Assembly (NCBI GenBank): GCA_023653075.1
Contig: JAMNXQ010000004.1
Location: 1-64,000, forward strand
Direction: 5' to 3'
Origin: Algoriphagus sp.
Lineage (GTDB): Bacteria > Bacteroidota > Bacteroidia > Cytophagales > Cyclobacteriaceae
DNA length: 64,000 nucleotides
Position 1 is the stretch's first letter. Every line of letters starts with the position of its first letter. This document shows, piece by piece, positions 8,658 to 17,271 of the stretch. The translations under genes and the position numbers were made by a program. The notes under the pieces were generated by a model that was not told the origin of the DNA, did not search any database, and saw only the letters and a program-made list of their open reading frames with translations.

Positions 8658-9479
8658 TCAACTGCCGAGATTTGAATCGAATGGCAAAGCCTGAGGGCTA
8701 GGGGAAGAGTGAAATTGCAGGAGTTTGACTTCCGAATCACTCACTTCTAGATAGGTGTACTGGCTTACCCATTCGCCGAGATTGAAATAAGTAGCGCTTT
8801 CGCCCACTGGCAGCTGAAGTGGTAGGTGGCGGTGCCCAAAGATGTAATAGTCATGTGGCTTTTTCTGCTCGAGTTCTTTGCAATACGCCCAAAGCCATTC
8901 CCCATCCCCCAAGAATCGCTTTTCATTCTTACTGCTATGGCTGATCCGGCTCTTGCCTGACCAAGCCTTCGCTAGCCGGATCCCAATGTCTGGGTGCATC
9001 CATCGGAAAAGCCATTGGGCTACAGGATTGGTAAATATTTTCTTCAAAAACTTGTAGGTGGAATCTCCAGGCCCCAGTCCATCACCATGGCCCACTAAGA
9101 TTTTTTTACCGGCTGCTTGAAGTTCAATAGGATGAGTATACACCGGAATCCCAAGCTCATGCGTAAAATAATCCCTCATCCAGAGGTCGTGGTTGCCTGT
9201 GAAGAAAAAAATGGGAATCCCCCGGTCACGCAGTTGGGAAATCTTGGCTAAAAAGGGGAGTTGCCCTTTGGGGATGACCTCTCGGTATTCAAACCAGAAG
9301 TCGAAAATATCTCCCACCAGAAAAATCGCTGCTGCTTCCTCTGCAATGTAGTCTAGCCAGGCGATGATGCGCTTTTGCCGCTCCCTACTCGATTTAAAAT
9401 CGGGGGCACCTAAATGAAAGTCGGAGGCGAAGAACAGCTTTTTCCCGTGTAGGGGAAAATTCAGGTCGGAAGCTTGCAT
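8658..9479 (-). CDS. lpxH: UDP-2,3-diacylglucosamine diphosphatase
   Basis: A 273-residue calcineurin-like phosphoesterase that cleaves UDP-2,3-diacylglucosamine to lipid X in lipid A synthesis, at the inner face of the cytoplasmic membrane. Metal-binding motifs appear in order: FASDFHLGAPD, FLVGDIFDFWFEY, FFTGNHDLWM, VGHGDGLGPGD and IFGHRHLP. This order and the GDxFDFWF signature are typical of LpxH. I used the ATG at 9479; a longer frame would read back through the ftsH terminator. A near-consensus -10-like box (TATCTTTA on this strand, 9484-9491) sits just upstream of the ATG. Confidence 0.88.
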   Translation of the reverse strand: MQASDLNFPLHGKKLFFASDFHLGAPDFKSSRERQKRIIAWLDYIAEEAAAIFLVGDIFDFWFEYREVIPKGQLPFLAKISQLRDRGIPIFFFTGNHDLWMRDYFTHELGIPVYTHPIELQAAGKKILVGHGDGLGPGDSTYKFLKKIFTNPVAQWLFRWMHPDIGIRLAKAWSGKSRISHSSKNEKRFLGDGEWLWAYCKELEQKKPHDYYIFGHRHLPLQLPVGESATYFNLGEWVSQYTYLEVSDSEVKLLQFHSSPSPQALPFDSNLGS

Positions 9480-9512
9480 GGGGTAAAGATAGATGCATTC
9501 CCTTAAAAAAGG

Positions 9513-9536
9513 AAAAGCCCCGGATCCGGAGCTTTT
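9513..9536 (-). terminator. Rho-independent terminator of ftsH
   Basis: An 11-base-arm hairpin (AAAAGCTCCGG / CCGGGGCTTTT on the minus strand, one G-U pair, GATC at the tip) followed by CCTTTTTT lies just after the ftsH stop and before the lpxH start. It separates the two genes transcriptionally. Confidence 0.75.
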
Positions 9537-9540
9537 CTTG

Positions 9541-11613
9541 TTAGGCTTCAATTTTGGGTTCGGTTGTATCCGAACTTGGAGGAAGCGCTACTTCCTCCAG
9601 CACTTCATTTTCAGTCGCTTCCACTACTTCAAGCGATGCATCTGCCTCGATAGCCTCCTTTTTATTGGTAAAGGCCTGGTAGGTGGTCTCTTTTTCAAAA
9701 GGTCGCTTGCCGATGAGTCGCTCCAAATCTGCTTGGAATAGAATCTCTTTTTCAAGTAACTCCTTGGCGAGTATTTCGAGTTCAGCCTGGTGCTTGCGCA
9801 ACAAATCAAGAACACGTGTATAGGCAATTTGGATTAACTTGCTCACTTCCTGATCAATCATCTCCGCTGTTGCTTCCGAGTAAGGCTTTGTCATTTTGTA
9901 CCCATCGCTCTTGCTTTCATAGAAGGAAACATTGCCAAGCTTCTCATTCATCCCATACACGGATACCATAGAATAGGCCATCTTGGTGATACGCTCTAGG
10001 TCACTCAACGCCCCTGTAGAGATTTTTCCAAAGATAATTTCCTCTGCTGCTCTGCCACCAAGCGTCATGCACATCTCGTCGATGAGCTGCTCCGTTTGGT
10101 AGAGAAACTGTTCCTTTGGCAAGTACTGGGCATAGCCAAGTGCGGCCACTCCACGAGGTACGATAGATACCTTCACCAAAGGGTCCGCATGTTCTAGGTA
10201 CCAGCCGGCTACTGCGTGACCCGCTTCGTGGTAGGCTACGATTTTTTTCTCTTCTGGGGAGATGATTTTGGTTTTCTTTTCCAGTCCTCCAATTACTCGG
10301 TCGATAGCATCTTGGAAATCTTGCATATCCACCGCTTCCTTGTTTTTTCGTGCAGCAATCAAGGCTGCTTCGTTGCAGACGTTGGCGATCTCAGCCCCTG
10401 CAAATCCAGGAGTTTGGGCAGCTAATTTCTTAGCATCCACTTCTGCGATGCTCTTGATTGGCTTGAGGTGCACCTTGAAAATGGCCTCTCTACCTACGAT
10501 ATCTGGCTTGTCAATGGAAATCTGACGGTCAAATCGTCCTGGACGAAGTAAGGCGCTATCCAATACGTCAGGACGGTTAGTTGCTGCCAAGACAATGACC
10601 CCTGAATCGGTCCCAAATCCATCCATCTCCACCAAGAGGGAGTTGAGTGTATTTTCTCGTTCGTCGTTGGAGCCAGGCATTTGTCCTTTGCCACGAGAGC
10701 GGCCAATGGCGTCAATTTCATCGATAAAAATGATACAAGGCGCTTTTTCTTTGGCTTGCTTGAATAGGTCACGCACACGTGCAGCACCTACCCCGACAAA
10801 CATTTCCACGAAATCAGAACCAGAAAGCGTAAAGAACGGTACCCCAGCTTCTCCAGCCACAGCTTTGGCAAGTAGGGTTTTACCAGTACCCGGAGGTCCT
10901 ACTAACAAAGCACCTTTTGGTATTTTACCACCCAATTTGGTAAACTTGGATGGGTTCTTTAGAAATTCTACGATTTCTTGAATTTCAACTTTGGCTTCGT
11001 CCAGCCCTGCCACATTGTCAAAAGTGATTTTTACCTTATTCTCGGCATCAAATAGCTGTGCCTTGGATTTGCCCACATTGAAAATTTGGCCACCCGGTCC
11101 TGCACCACCAGACATTCGGCGCATCATCAACCAGAAAAGAACAAATAGGAGAATCATGACTCCAAAGCTTCCAAAGTAATTGCTCCAGTTTTCTTCATTG
11201 GTGACCGAGAAGCCTATTTTTTCCGTTCCAACCGGCATTTTTTCTTCTAAAGCCTGGAAATCAGCCTGGAATTTGTCTGCAGTAGTGACCTGCAAGGCAT
11301 AGTGTGGTCCTTCTGGATTAAAAAAAGAGGAATTTGCTTCCAACTCAGTTTTGTACTTTGCATTTTGGAGGGCAGCTGGTTTGAGGGTGACATCCACCCG
11401 GTTCATGTTACGCACAATAACTACCTTCGCCACATCCCCAGCGGAGTAAATATCCTCGAAACGCTTCTGAGTGATGTCAATGACAGCACCACGCTGCTGA
11501 ACCCAGGTGAGCCCTAAAAGTACCATGACCGCAGCTACGATCAGCCAAAGTTGAAAATTAGGCTTCTGGGGCACCTTAGGGGTGAAATTCTTGTTTTTAT
11601 TTTTGTCGCTCAT
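9541..11613 (-). CDS. ftsH: ATP-dependent zinc metalloprotease FtsH
   Basis: A 690-residue membrane protease that extracts and degrades unassembled membrane proteins and short-lived cytoplasmic proteins. Two transmembrane helices (about 21-40 and 149-166) flank a periplasmic domain. The AAA+ module has Walker A GPPGTGKT (239-246), Walker [12 protein letters not shown] and the SRH region ([17 protein letters not shown]). The zinc site is HEAGH (462-466). The tail after about residue 640 is acidic and variable, as usual. It lies 66 bases downstream of rsfS on the same strand with no terminator between them, so the two are probably co-transcribed. Confidence 0.97.
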   Translation of the reverse strand: MSDKNKNKNFTPKVPQKPNFQLWLIVAAVMVLLGLTWVQQRGAVIDITQKRFEDIYSAGDVAKVVIVRNMNRVDVTLKPAALQNAKYKTELEANSSFFNPEGPHYALQVTTADKFQADFQALEEKMPVGTEKIGFSVTNEENWSNYFGSFGVMILLFVLFWLMMRRMSGGAGPGGQIFNVGKSKAQLFDAENKVKITFDNVAGLDEAKVEIQEIVEFLKNPSKFTKLGGKIPKGALLVGPPGTGKTLLAKAVAGEAGVPFFTLSGSDFVEMFVGVGAARVRDLFKQAKEKAPCIIFIDEIDAIGRSRGKGQMPGSNDERENTLNSLLVEMDGFGTDSGVIVLAATNRPDVLDSALLRPGRFDRQISIDKPDIVGREAIFKVHLKPIKSIAEVDAKKLAAQTPGFAGAEIANVCNEAALIAARKNKEAVDMQDFQDAIDRVIGGLEKKTKIISPEEKKIVAYHEAGHAVAGWYLEHADPLVKVSIVPRGVAALGYAQYLPKEQFLYQTEQLIDEMCMTLGGRAAEEIIFGKISTGALSDLERITKMAYSMVSVYGMNEKLGNVSFYESKSDGYKMTKPYSEATAEMIDQEVSKLIQIAYTRVLDLLRKHQAELEILAKELLEKEILFQADLERLIGKRPFEKETTYQAFTNKKEAIEADASLEVVEATENEVLEEVALPPSSDTTEPKIEA

Positions 11614-11679
11614 CGCTTGATAGGGAGTGCTGGTGTAATTGCTAAAACAGATTTGAGAAGTGAAAGTTCAGGGAAGCGC

Positions 11680-12027
11680 TTAGGAAATTCGGGTGGTCTT
11701 GGCATCTCCCCACAATTCTTCAAGACCATAGTATTCTCTTTTGTCCGATAGAAAAATATGGACCACTACATTGACATAATCCATCAAGATCCACTGCCCA
11801 TTGGCACGTCCCTCGGTCTTCCATGCTGGGGATTCTCCAGCCTTGTGAACTTGCTCTTCGATGGATTTGGAAATTGCGTCCAATTGGGTATCAGAATTAC
11901 CCGAACAAATCACAAAAAAATCGGTCACGGTATCTTTTACCGATCGAAGGTCCATGACAGTAATTTCGGAAGCCTTTTTTTCCTCCATTCCTTTGACAAT
12001 GACCCTACTCAGCTGTTGTGCTGTCAT
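11680..12027 (-). CDS. rsfS: Ribosomal silencing factor RsfS
   Basis: A 115-residue RsfS/Iojap/DUF143 protein that binds ribosomal protein L14 and blocks subunit joining during starvation. Family signatures are visible: EITVMDLRSVKDTVTDFFVICSG split across the middle, then VHKAGESPAWKTEG and WILMDYVNVVVHIF followed by REYYGLEELWGDA. The length is normal for the family. It shares a 53-base intergenic region with divergent birA and leads into ftsH. Confidence 0.93.
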   Translation of the reverse strand: MTAQQLSRVIVKGMEEKKASEITVMDLRSVKDTVTDFFVICSGNSDTQLDAISKSIEEQVHKAGESPAWKTEGRANGQWILMDYVNVVVHIFLSDKREYYGLEELWGDAKTTRIS

Positions 12028-12030
12028 ACT

Positions 12031-12061
12031 ATTGATTTAAACTTTGTCTTCGGTACCTTTG
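12031..12061 (+). promoter_or_regulatory. Probable promoter for birA
   Basis: ATTG at 12031-12034 (three of four matches to TTTG), a 19-base spacer, then TACCTTTG at 12054-12061, an exact TAnnTTTG box. The predicted transcription start near 12068 lies 13 bases before the birA ATG. Confidence 0.6.
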
Positions 12062-12080
12062 AATTCCGAATCTCTAACGA

Positions 12081-12845
12081 ATGTATAAAATTCTTGCCAA
12101 CACGCTTTTTCTAGGTAAAGATATTCATTTTCTGCCAGACTGTCATTCAACCAATGACATGGCCCTGCATGCGCTACGCCAAAAAAAGGCGCATGAAGGG
12201 AGCATTTTTATTACGGATCATCAAACGCGTGGGAAAGGCCAAAGAGGGAACTCTTGGGAAACCAAGCCTGGAGAAAATTTAACCTTTTCTCTTGTACTAC
12301 AACCCAAATTCTTGGATTTAAGTGAACAGTTTTTGTTGAATATAGCCATTTCCAATGCCATCCGTTCCTGTTTGCAAGAATACCTCCCTGAGCTAAAGGT
12401 CAAATGGCCTAACGATTTGGTAGTTCCTGGGGTTGGAAAAATGGGAGGGATCTTGATTGAAAATTTGGTAGGGAGCGCCGGTTGGGAGTATGCTGTCGTA
12501 GGAATTGGACTAAATATCAATCAACGCGAATTTTCGAGCACCCAAGCTACTTCGCTTGGGTTGTTGACGGGAAGCTCCTTTCCATTGGGTGAGCTATTCA
12601 AATTACTGATTACTCAGGTCGAGCAAGCTTACCTTGCACTCAAAAAAGGGAAAATCGAGTTGCTCAAAAAAGAATACTTGCACCATCTGTACCTAATCGA
12701 TCAATGGGCTCACTATCGAGTAGGGGATGAGTTCCAAGAAGGAAAAATTAGCGGCATTTCTGAATCGGGGAATCTGCTGCTTGATTACCCCTCGGGCAAA
12801 CAGCAAAGTTTTGGTATCAAAGAGATTAGCTTCCCGAATTTCTGA
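12081..12845 (+). CDS. birA: Biotin--[acetyl-CoA-carboxylase] ligase
   Basis: A 254-residue biotin protein ligase that forms biotinyl-AMP and attaches biotin to the carrier domain of biotin-dependent carboxylases. The biotinyl-AMP loop is RGKGQRGNSW (50-59), and the catalytic block is KWPNDLVV (from residue 108) followed by KMGGILIEN. The short C-terminal domain (ISGISESGNLLLDYPSGKQQSF) is present. No N-terminal helix-turn-helix exists, so this is the monofunctional type without the BirA repressor role. Confidence 0.93.
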   Translation: MYKILANTLFLGKDIHFLPDCHSTNDMALHALRQKKAHEGSIFITDHQTRGKGQRGNSWETKPGENLTFSLVLQPKFLDLSEQFLLNIAISNAIRSCLQEYLPELKVKWPNDLVVPGVGKMGGILIENLVGSAGWEYAVVGIGLNINQREFSSTQATSLGLLTGSSFPLGELFKLLITQVEQAYLALKKGKIELLKKEYLHHLYLIDQWAHYRVGDEFQEGKISGISESGNLLLDYPSGKQQSFGIKEISFPNF

Positions 12846-12874
12846 TTCTACTTCTGATTTTGGATTTTATCCAA

Positions 12875-12882
12875 TACCTTTG
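12875..12882 (+). promoter_or_regulatory. Possible -10-type box upstream of ahcY
   Basis: TACCTTTG followed by CGG matches TAnnTTTG, but no TTTG sits at the right distance upstream. If used, the ahcY transcript would carry a leader of about 260 bases containing the whole palindromic repeat block. Confidence 0.35.
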
Positions 12883-12894
12883 CGGGGCCAAAAA

Positions 12895-13135
12895 GATTAA
12901 CTGTTTAATTGGTTAACTGATAAAGAGAGTATTTAACGTTAAATGTTAAAGTTGTTAACCTGCCTGCCGCAGGACGTTAATTGAACCATCTTTAAGCGCT
13001 CAAAAATATTCCCAAAAGTCCTCATTTACAGTATTTATTAATTTGCCCTTCGCAGTTTAACCAGTTAATCAATTAATCAGTTAACCATTTAACGCCTTCA
13101 TCCGCCGCGGCAGATGATAAATTAACATTTTTAAC
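12895..13135. repeat. Palindromic TTAAC-rich repeat block A
   Basis: This fills the birA-ahcY gap. The left arm 12895-12919 and right arm 13062-13086 are inverted copies matching at 22 of 25 positions. Both are built from variants of the words GTTAAC, TTAATT and CAGTTAA. Smaller palindromes sit inside and beside it: CCTGCCGCAGG near 12964, and an 18-base GC-rich one at 13099-13116 (CATCCGCCGCGGCAGATG). The 16-mer AATTAACATTTTTAAC (13120-13135) and the 20-mer TTAACCAGTTAATCAATTAA (13057-13076) recur exactly in block B. Confidence 0.75.
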
Positions 13136-13149
13136 AATTCATATAAATT

Positions 13150-14460
13150 ATGTCCACTACCAACTACATCCCCTTTAAAGTCAAAGACATCTCCCTAGCG
13201 GAGTGGGGAAGAAAAGAAATTCGCTTGGCTGAAGCCGAAATGCCAGGATTGATGGCCCTTCGTGCTGAATTTGGTCCTTCCCAGCCCCTGAAAGGTGCGC
13301 GCGTGGCTGGTTGTCTTCACATGACCATCCAAACTGCCGTATTGATCGAAACCTTAGTGGCCCTAGGCGCTGAGGTGACCTGGTCTTCGTGCAACATTTT
13401 CTCTACCCAAGACCATGCAGCAGCAGCCATCGCAGCAGCAGGCATCCAGGTGTACGCGTGGAAGGGACAAACTGCCGAGGAATTTGACTGGTGCATCGAG
13501 CAAACGCTCTTTTTTGGCGAAAGCCAGCAGCCACTCAACATGATCCTAGACGACGGGGGTGACTTGACCAACATGGTCCTAGACCAATACCCTGACTTAG
13601 TGGCAGGAATCCGTGGGCTTTCTGAGGAAACCACCACTGGTGTACACCGTCTGTACGAGCGCATGAAGAATGGCACGCTCCCTATGCCTGCCATCAACGT
13701 GAATGACTCAGTAACCAAGTCCAAGTTTGACAACAAATACGGCTGTAAGGAATCCCTTGTAGATGCGATCCGTCGCGCTACGGACGTGATGATGGCAGGT
13801 AAAGTAGCTGTTGTGGCTGGCTACGGTGACGTAGGAAAAGGATCCGCTGCTTCCCTTCGTGGTGCAGGTGCACGCGTGATCGTGACCGAGATCGACCCGA
13901 TCTGTGCGCTACAGGCAGCCATGGACGGCTTTGCCGTAAAGAAGATGGCCGATGCGATCCAAGAAGCTGATATCGTAGTGACTGCGACTGGCAACAAGGA
14001 CATCATCACCGGTGCTCACTTCAAGGCAATGAAGGACAAGGCGATTGTGTGTAACATTGGCCACTTCGACAACGAGATTGACATGGCTTGGTTGAACGAA
14101 AACTATGGCCACACGAAAAACGTGATCAAGCCACAGGTAGACTTGTACGAAGTAGATGGCAAGGAGATCATCATCTTGGCGGAAGGCCGATTGGTGAACT
14201 TGGGTTGCGCTACAGGCCACCCATCTTTTGTGATGTCCAACTCCTTCACCAACCAGACTTTGGCGCAGTTGGAACTGTGGGCAAATTACAAGAGCTATAC
14301 TCCTGGTGTGTATGTACTTCCCAAGCACTTGGACGAGAAGGTTGCCTTCTTGCACCTGGCCAAGTTGGGCGTACAGCTCGATACCCTTTCCAACGACCAA
14401 GCGCAGTACATCGGCGTGGAAGTGAAGGGGCCGTTTAAGCCGGAATACTATCGTTATTGA
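13150..14460 (+). CDS. ahcY: Adenosylhomocysteinase
   Basis: A 436-residue S-adenosylhomocysteine hydrolase that splits SAH to adenosine and homocysteine, keeping cellular methylation running. Conserved blocks include [39 protein letters not shown], the NAD-binding turn [13 protein letters not shown] and [10 protein letters not shown]. The C-terminal signature PFKPEYYRY supplies the Lys-Tyr that reaches the neighbouring subunit's NAD site. Length and ends are normal. Codon use looks biased toward C-ending codons, as expected for a highly expressed gene. It stands alone between two related repeat blocks. Confidence 0.98.
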   Translation: MSTTNYIPFKVKDISLAEWGRKEIRLAEAEMPGLMALRAEFGPSQPLKGARVAGCLHMTIQTAVLIETLVALGAEVTWSSCNIFSTQDHAAAAIAAAGIQVYAWKGQTAEEFDWCIEQTLFFGESQQPLNMILDDGGDLTNMVLDQYPDLVAGIRGLSEETTTGVHRLYERMKNGTLPMPAINVNDSVTKSKFDNKYGCKESLVDAIRRATDVMMAGKVAVVAGYGDVGKGSAASLRGAGARVIVTEIDPICALQAAMDGFAVKKMADAIQEADIVVTATGNKDIITGAHFKAMKDKAIVCNIGHFDNEIDMAWLNENYGHTKNVIKPQVDLYEVDGKEIIILAEGRLVNLGCATGHPSFVMSNSFTNQTLAQLELWANYKSYTPGVYVLPKHLDEKVAFLHLAKLGVQLDTLSNDQAQYIGVEVKGPFKPEYYRY

Positions 14461-14671
14461 TTAATTGTTTAAATGGTTAACTGTTTAATCGTTGAAACAG
14501 GGAATTTGGAAGGTGAAATTGTTAAATGTTCAAGGTTAATAGATCAGCCCAAGGCTGATCGTTAAAGTGCTCCATTCATGGTTAAATTCAGAATTAACAT
14601 TTTTAACGTTTAACCTTTAACGTTCCCATTTCAGTTAACCAATTAACCAGTTAATCAATTAACCGTTAAAT
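14461..14671. repeat. Palindromic TTAAC-rich repeat block B
   Basis: This begins directly after the ahcY stop. Outer arms about 14461-14491 and 14641-14671 are imperfect inverted repeats (about 24 of 31). The stretch 14632-14656 is a near-exact inverted copy (24 of 25) of the left arm of block A across the gene. A perfect 8-bp hairpin GATCAGCC-CAA-GGCTGATC lies at 14542-14560. The 16-mer at 14592-14607 and 20-mer at 14643-14662 are shared with block A. No gene is seen here. Confidence 0.75.
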
Positions 14672-14681
14672 TTTCCCTTTA

Positions 14682-14714
14682 AAAAAAGGAGTTCTTTTGT
14701 GGAGCTCCTTTTTT
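14682..14714 (+). terminator. Rho-independent terminator of ahcY
   Basis: The arms AAAAAAGGAGTTC (14682-14694) and GAGCTCCTTTTTT (14702-14714) pair over 13 positions with one G-U, followed by CTTTT. Its position inside a possible upstream extension of the next gene argues for the later start at 14763. Confidence 0.8.
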
Positions 14715-14762
14715 CTTTTCAATTCAAACAAAGGGAGTATATTGGAAAAAAATAGCAATTGT

Positions 14763-15635
14763 ATGAGTTATAACGAAGGAATGCTCCGAGAAGGGTCTTT
14801 GAAGAGCAAAAATATATTGATTACGGGTGGAGGAACAGGCCTTGGCCGCGCCATGGGGGAGTATTTTTTGGAATTGGGAGCCAACCTGGTGATTACCTCC
14901 CGGAAGTTGGAGGTACTGGCAGAAACAGCTAAGGAGATGATGGCCAAATCAGGTGGGAAGGTCGTTCCACTCGCATGCGATGTTCGAGACATTGCCCAGG
15001 TTGAAGCCATGTGGGCACAATGCATTGCTGATTTTGGACAGATTCATGGGGTCTTGAATAATGCAGCTGGCAACTTTATCAGTCCAACCGAACGCCTTTC
15101 TGCGAATGCTTTTAATACGGTCTTGGATATTGTGTTGAAGGGAACTTCACAGGTTACCCTTACAGCTGGAAAGCACTGGATTGCAGCCAAGCAGCCGGGG
15201 GTATTTTTAAATATTGTGACGACTTATGCTTGGACCGGTTCGGGTTATGTAGTGCCATCTGCCGCTGCAAAGGCAGGGGTTCTCGCATTGACGCGCTCCC
15301 TTGCGGTGGAGTGGGCCAAGTATGGGATCCGATCCAATGCCATCGCACCCGGGCCCTTCCCTACCGAAGGGGCCTGGAGTAGACTCCTCCCAGGTGATTT
15401 GGTCAAGAAATTTGACCCTGCCAAGAAGGTACCTGTTGGACGGGTAGGAGTACATCAGGAGTTGGCCAACTTGGCAGCGTACTTAATTTCGGATTTCTCT
15501 GCCTATGTAAATGGGGACGTGATCACCATTGATGGTGGAGAATGGTTGAAAGGTGCGGGAGAGTTCAATAATTTGGAGATGATACCTCAAGAATTGTGGG
15601 ATATGATGGAGGCATCTCGCGGAAAAAAGCCCTAA
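14763..15635 (+). CDS. SDR oxidoreductase, 2,4-dienoyl-CoA reductase-like
   Basis: A 290-residue short-chain dehydrogenase closely resembling mitochondrial/peroxisomal 2,4-dienoyl-CoA reductase. This enzyme uses NADPH to reduce dienoyl-CoAs formed while degrading unsaturated fatty acids. The cofactor loop is GGGTGLGRAMG, and NNAAGNFISPTERLS matches the DECR-specific block. The active-site segment TTYAWTGSGYVVPSAAAKAG has Tyr and Lys 15 residues apart, as in DECR, rather than the usual YxxxK. The start at 14763 is chosen because the ahcY terminator lies upstream. A weak hairpin follows the stop. It fits with the enoyl-CoA hydratase gene at 57 kb, although they are not linked. Confidence 0.85.
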   Translation: MSYNEGMLREGSLKSKNILITGGGTGLGRAMGEYFLELGANLVITSRKLEVLAETAKEMMAKSGGKVVPLACDVRDIAQVEAMWAQCIADFGQIHGVLNNAAGNFISPTERLSANAFNTVLDIVLKGTSQVTLTAGKHWIAAKQPGVFLNIVTTYAWTGSGYVVPSAAAKAGVLALTRSLAVEWAKYGIRSNAIAPGPFPTEGAWSRLLPGDLVKKFDPAKKVPVGRVGVHQELANLAAYLISDFSAYVNGDVITIDGGEWLKGAGEFNNLEMIPQELWDMMEASRGKKP

Positions 15636-15656
15636 GCCCCAAATTACTTTGGGGCT
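15635..15656 (+). terminator. Hairpin after the dienoyl-CoA reductase-like gene
   Basis: AGCCCCAAA-TTAC-TTTGGGGCT forms a perfect 9-bp stem starting at the last base of the stop codon. No T run follows, so it may be a transcript-end stabiliser or a weak terminator. Confidence 0.4.
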
Positions 15657-15763
15657 ATGTCAAAGCAAAATGGAAAATCAGAGGAGCTTAATTAACCTTA
15701 GTTCTTGAAAACGCTGTGGATTTTATCCAAAAGCTATAGTAAAAGGAACCCCCAGATAAAACC

Positions 15764-16375
15764 ATGCAAACCCCATCTTTGAATCTGAACCGTCAGGAGT
15801 TTGGAGATCCGATACACAAAGGCAATGTTCTTACTTTGGAAGATGCCCATGCCCTTTTGAATGAGTGGGTACTGAACGAGCGTCTGAAAGTGCACATGAA
15901 ACAAGTAGGACACCTGATGAAGGCTTATGCGCTAGAGCAGGGTATGGACGCTGTAGAAGCCCATAAATGGCACCTGGCGGGACTGCTTCACGATGCGGAT
16001 TGGGACCAATGGCCGGATCAGCATTGTCGAAAAATCATCGAGGAACTGGAGGCAAGAGCTATCGATCCGGAAATAATTCGAGCGATTGCCTGCCATGGGC
16101 CTCGCTATTTTGGTGTAGAGCCCCGTACTCCGATGGACAAAATGCTCTATGCCTTTGACGAACTCAGTGGGCTGGTACATGCCTACTCGCTGATGCGACC
16201 AGAAGGCTATGCAGGAATGGAAGTGAAAGGGGTGAAAAAGCGACTGAAAGACAAAGCCTTTGCTGCCCAAGTAAGCCGGGAGGATATTGAAGACGCTGCC
16301 CAGCGTGCGGGGATTCCGATAGATGACTTGATTGCCTTTGTGGTCGCCAATCAGGGATCGACCCATCTAGACTAA
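15764..16375 (+). CDS. HD-domain (HDIG-type) phosphohydrolase family protein
   Basis: A 203-residue protein of the HD superfamily of metal-dependent phosphohydrolases. The metal motif is HLAGLLHDADWDQWPD (His...His-Asp), preceded by a helix with HMKQVGHLMKAYA and followed by IRAIACHGPRYFG and DKMLYAFDELSGLVHAYSLM. These blocks match small HDIG proteins widespread in bacteria whose substrate is mostly unknown (nucleotides or nucleoside phosphates are likely). It stands alone, with a terminator hairpin shared with the convergent DUF4494 gene. Confidence 0.8.
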   Translation: MQTPSLNLNRQEFGDPIHKGNVLTLEDAHALLNEWVLNERLKVHMKQVGHLMKAYALEQGMDAVEAHKWHLAGLLHDADWDQWPDQHCRKIIEELEARAIDPEIIRAIACHGPRYFGVEPRTPMDKMLYAFDELSGLVHAYSLMRPEGYAGMEVKGVKKRLKDKAFAAQVSREDIEDAAQRAGIPIDDLIAFVVANQGSTHLD

Positions 16376-16378
16376 AAA

Positions 16379-16403
16379 GAAGGGTCGCAATTTGCGGCCC
16401 TTC
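16379..16403. terminator. Bidirectional terminator between convergent genes
   Basis: GAAGGGTCGCAA pairs with TTGCGGCCCTTC (one G-U) in the 29-base gap between the HD-domain gene and the DUF4494 gene. T-rich sequence follows on the plus side (CTTATTCTTCTT) and AGTTTA-type sequence on the minus side, so it can serve both but better the plus strand. Confidence 0.65.
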
Positions 16404-16404
16404 C

Positions 16405-16899
16405 TTATTCTTCTTCCAATTCCTGAATTGCTGGCTTCCAATTTCCGGATGGTAAGTCTGGACTTACTTCTGATTTTTCAAAAGGAAATACATCCAGAAT
16501 GGAACTTTCGGTAATGTCAGGAACTCTGAAACTCACGAGCATGGTATTCAAACTTTCTTGAATGCGGTCGTAGGCTTGCTTGACATCTTCGGCCGTCACA
16601 ATCATGTATTGGGTGACCTTTTTTTCTTTCCCATTATCCCCATCCGCGATCAAATACGTCACCTTGCACTTGTACCAAATGTCAGCATCCTCGTAAAAAA
16701 ATACGTCCACAATGTTACTCTTGCTAATTCCAGATACTTGAAAATCCCCACGGATTTGAGATCCAAGCTTATCGTAGAGGATTGCTTCTGCTTCCGTAAA
16801 GGATACCGCATCCACTAGATATTGTTCCGAAATACTTTTCAAAAGACCCTCCTCAGTTTCTTTTGCATACTTTACTTTACACAAAAACCAGATTCTCAT
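16405..16899 (-). CDS. DUF4494 domain-containing protein
   Basis: A 164-residue soluble protein of DUF4494, a family I know only from Bacteroidota. Visible family blocks: WFLCKVKYAKETEEG near the N-terminus, YLVDAVSFTEAEAIL, DIWYKCKVTYLIADGDNGKEKKVTQYMIVTAEDVKQAYDRI (read in parts) and a Pro-Asp-Ile strand VPDITESSILDVFPF. The sequence looks like two copies of a similar alpha/beta unit. It has no signal peptide and no known function. It is monocistronic. Confidence 0.82.
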   Translation of the reverse strand: MRIWFLCKVKYAKETEEGLLKSISEQYLVDAVSFTEAEAILYDKLGSQIRGDFQVSGISKSNIVDVFFYEDADIWYKCKVTYLIADGDNGKEKKVTQYMIVTAEDVKQAYDRIQESLNTMLVSFRVPDITESSILDVFPFEKSEVSPDLPSGNWKPAIQELEEE

Positions 16900-17271
16900 T
16901 TGCTACTTAGTTAAGGCTTCGAATCTACCGCATCTCTTTCAAAGCGCTAACGAAACTCTAAAAAATATTTTTACCAAAGAAAAGAAATGGAAAAGCAGAT
17001 AGGGTTTTTCTCCCTCAAAGTATACCCAAGCGGAAGCCTTGTTCAATGCCGTTGATTTAGTAGTTTTAGGGAAGGGTAGTCAAGCCCATTTTTATTAAAT
17101 TGAATACTGATTATCTGCTTTGTTACCAGTACCCAAAGAAAAGTAAGGTTTGAAGTTCCTTTAGGTGAGCTGTGGTCTGTGGACAGTTGTCTGTCGACGA
17201 TTATCCGCAGAAATTCAAGGATGTTTTAAGCTACTGGAGTGATTGCGGATAATCATAAATTGAATTATTTC
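16900..17271. other. Intergenic region with inverted and direct word repeats
   Basis: About 370 AT-rich bases upstream of the patatin-like gene and of divergent DUF4494. Near its right end are two near-identical 10-mers, GTCTGTGGAC (17175-17184) and GTCTGTCGAC (17189-17198). An 11-bp perfect inverted repeat follows: GATTATCCGCA (17199-17209) and TGCGGATAATC (17244-17254). No convincing promoter box or gene was found. Confidence 0.5.

Noticed and set aside
12883-13149. Riboswitch (SAM or SAH type) in the ahcY leader
   Set aside because: The only structure is made of AT-rich TTAAC palindromes that also occur after the gene; I see no conserved SAH/SAM aptamer core.
13909-14400. A 163-codon open frame antisense to ahcY
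   Set aside because: It lies opposite a highly conserved, codon-biased gene; the low stop-codon frequency on the other strand explains it.
16987-17055. A 22-codon open frame starting MEKQIGFF
   Set aside because: Too short, no promoter box or ribosome site, and no recognisable peptide; chance is enough.
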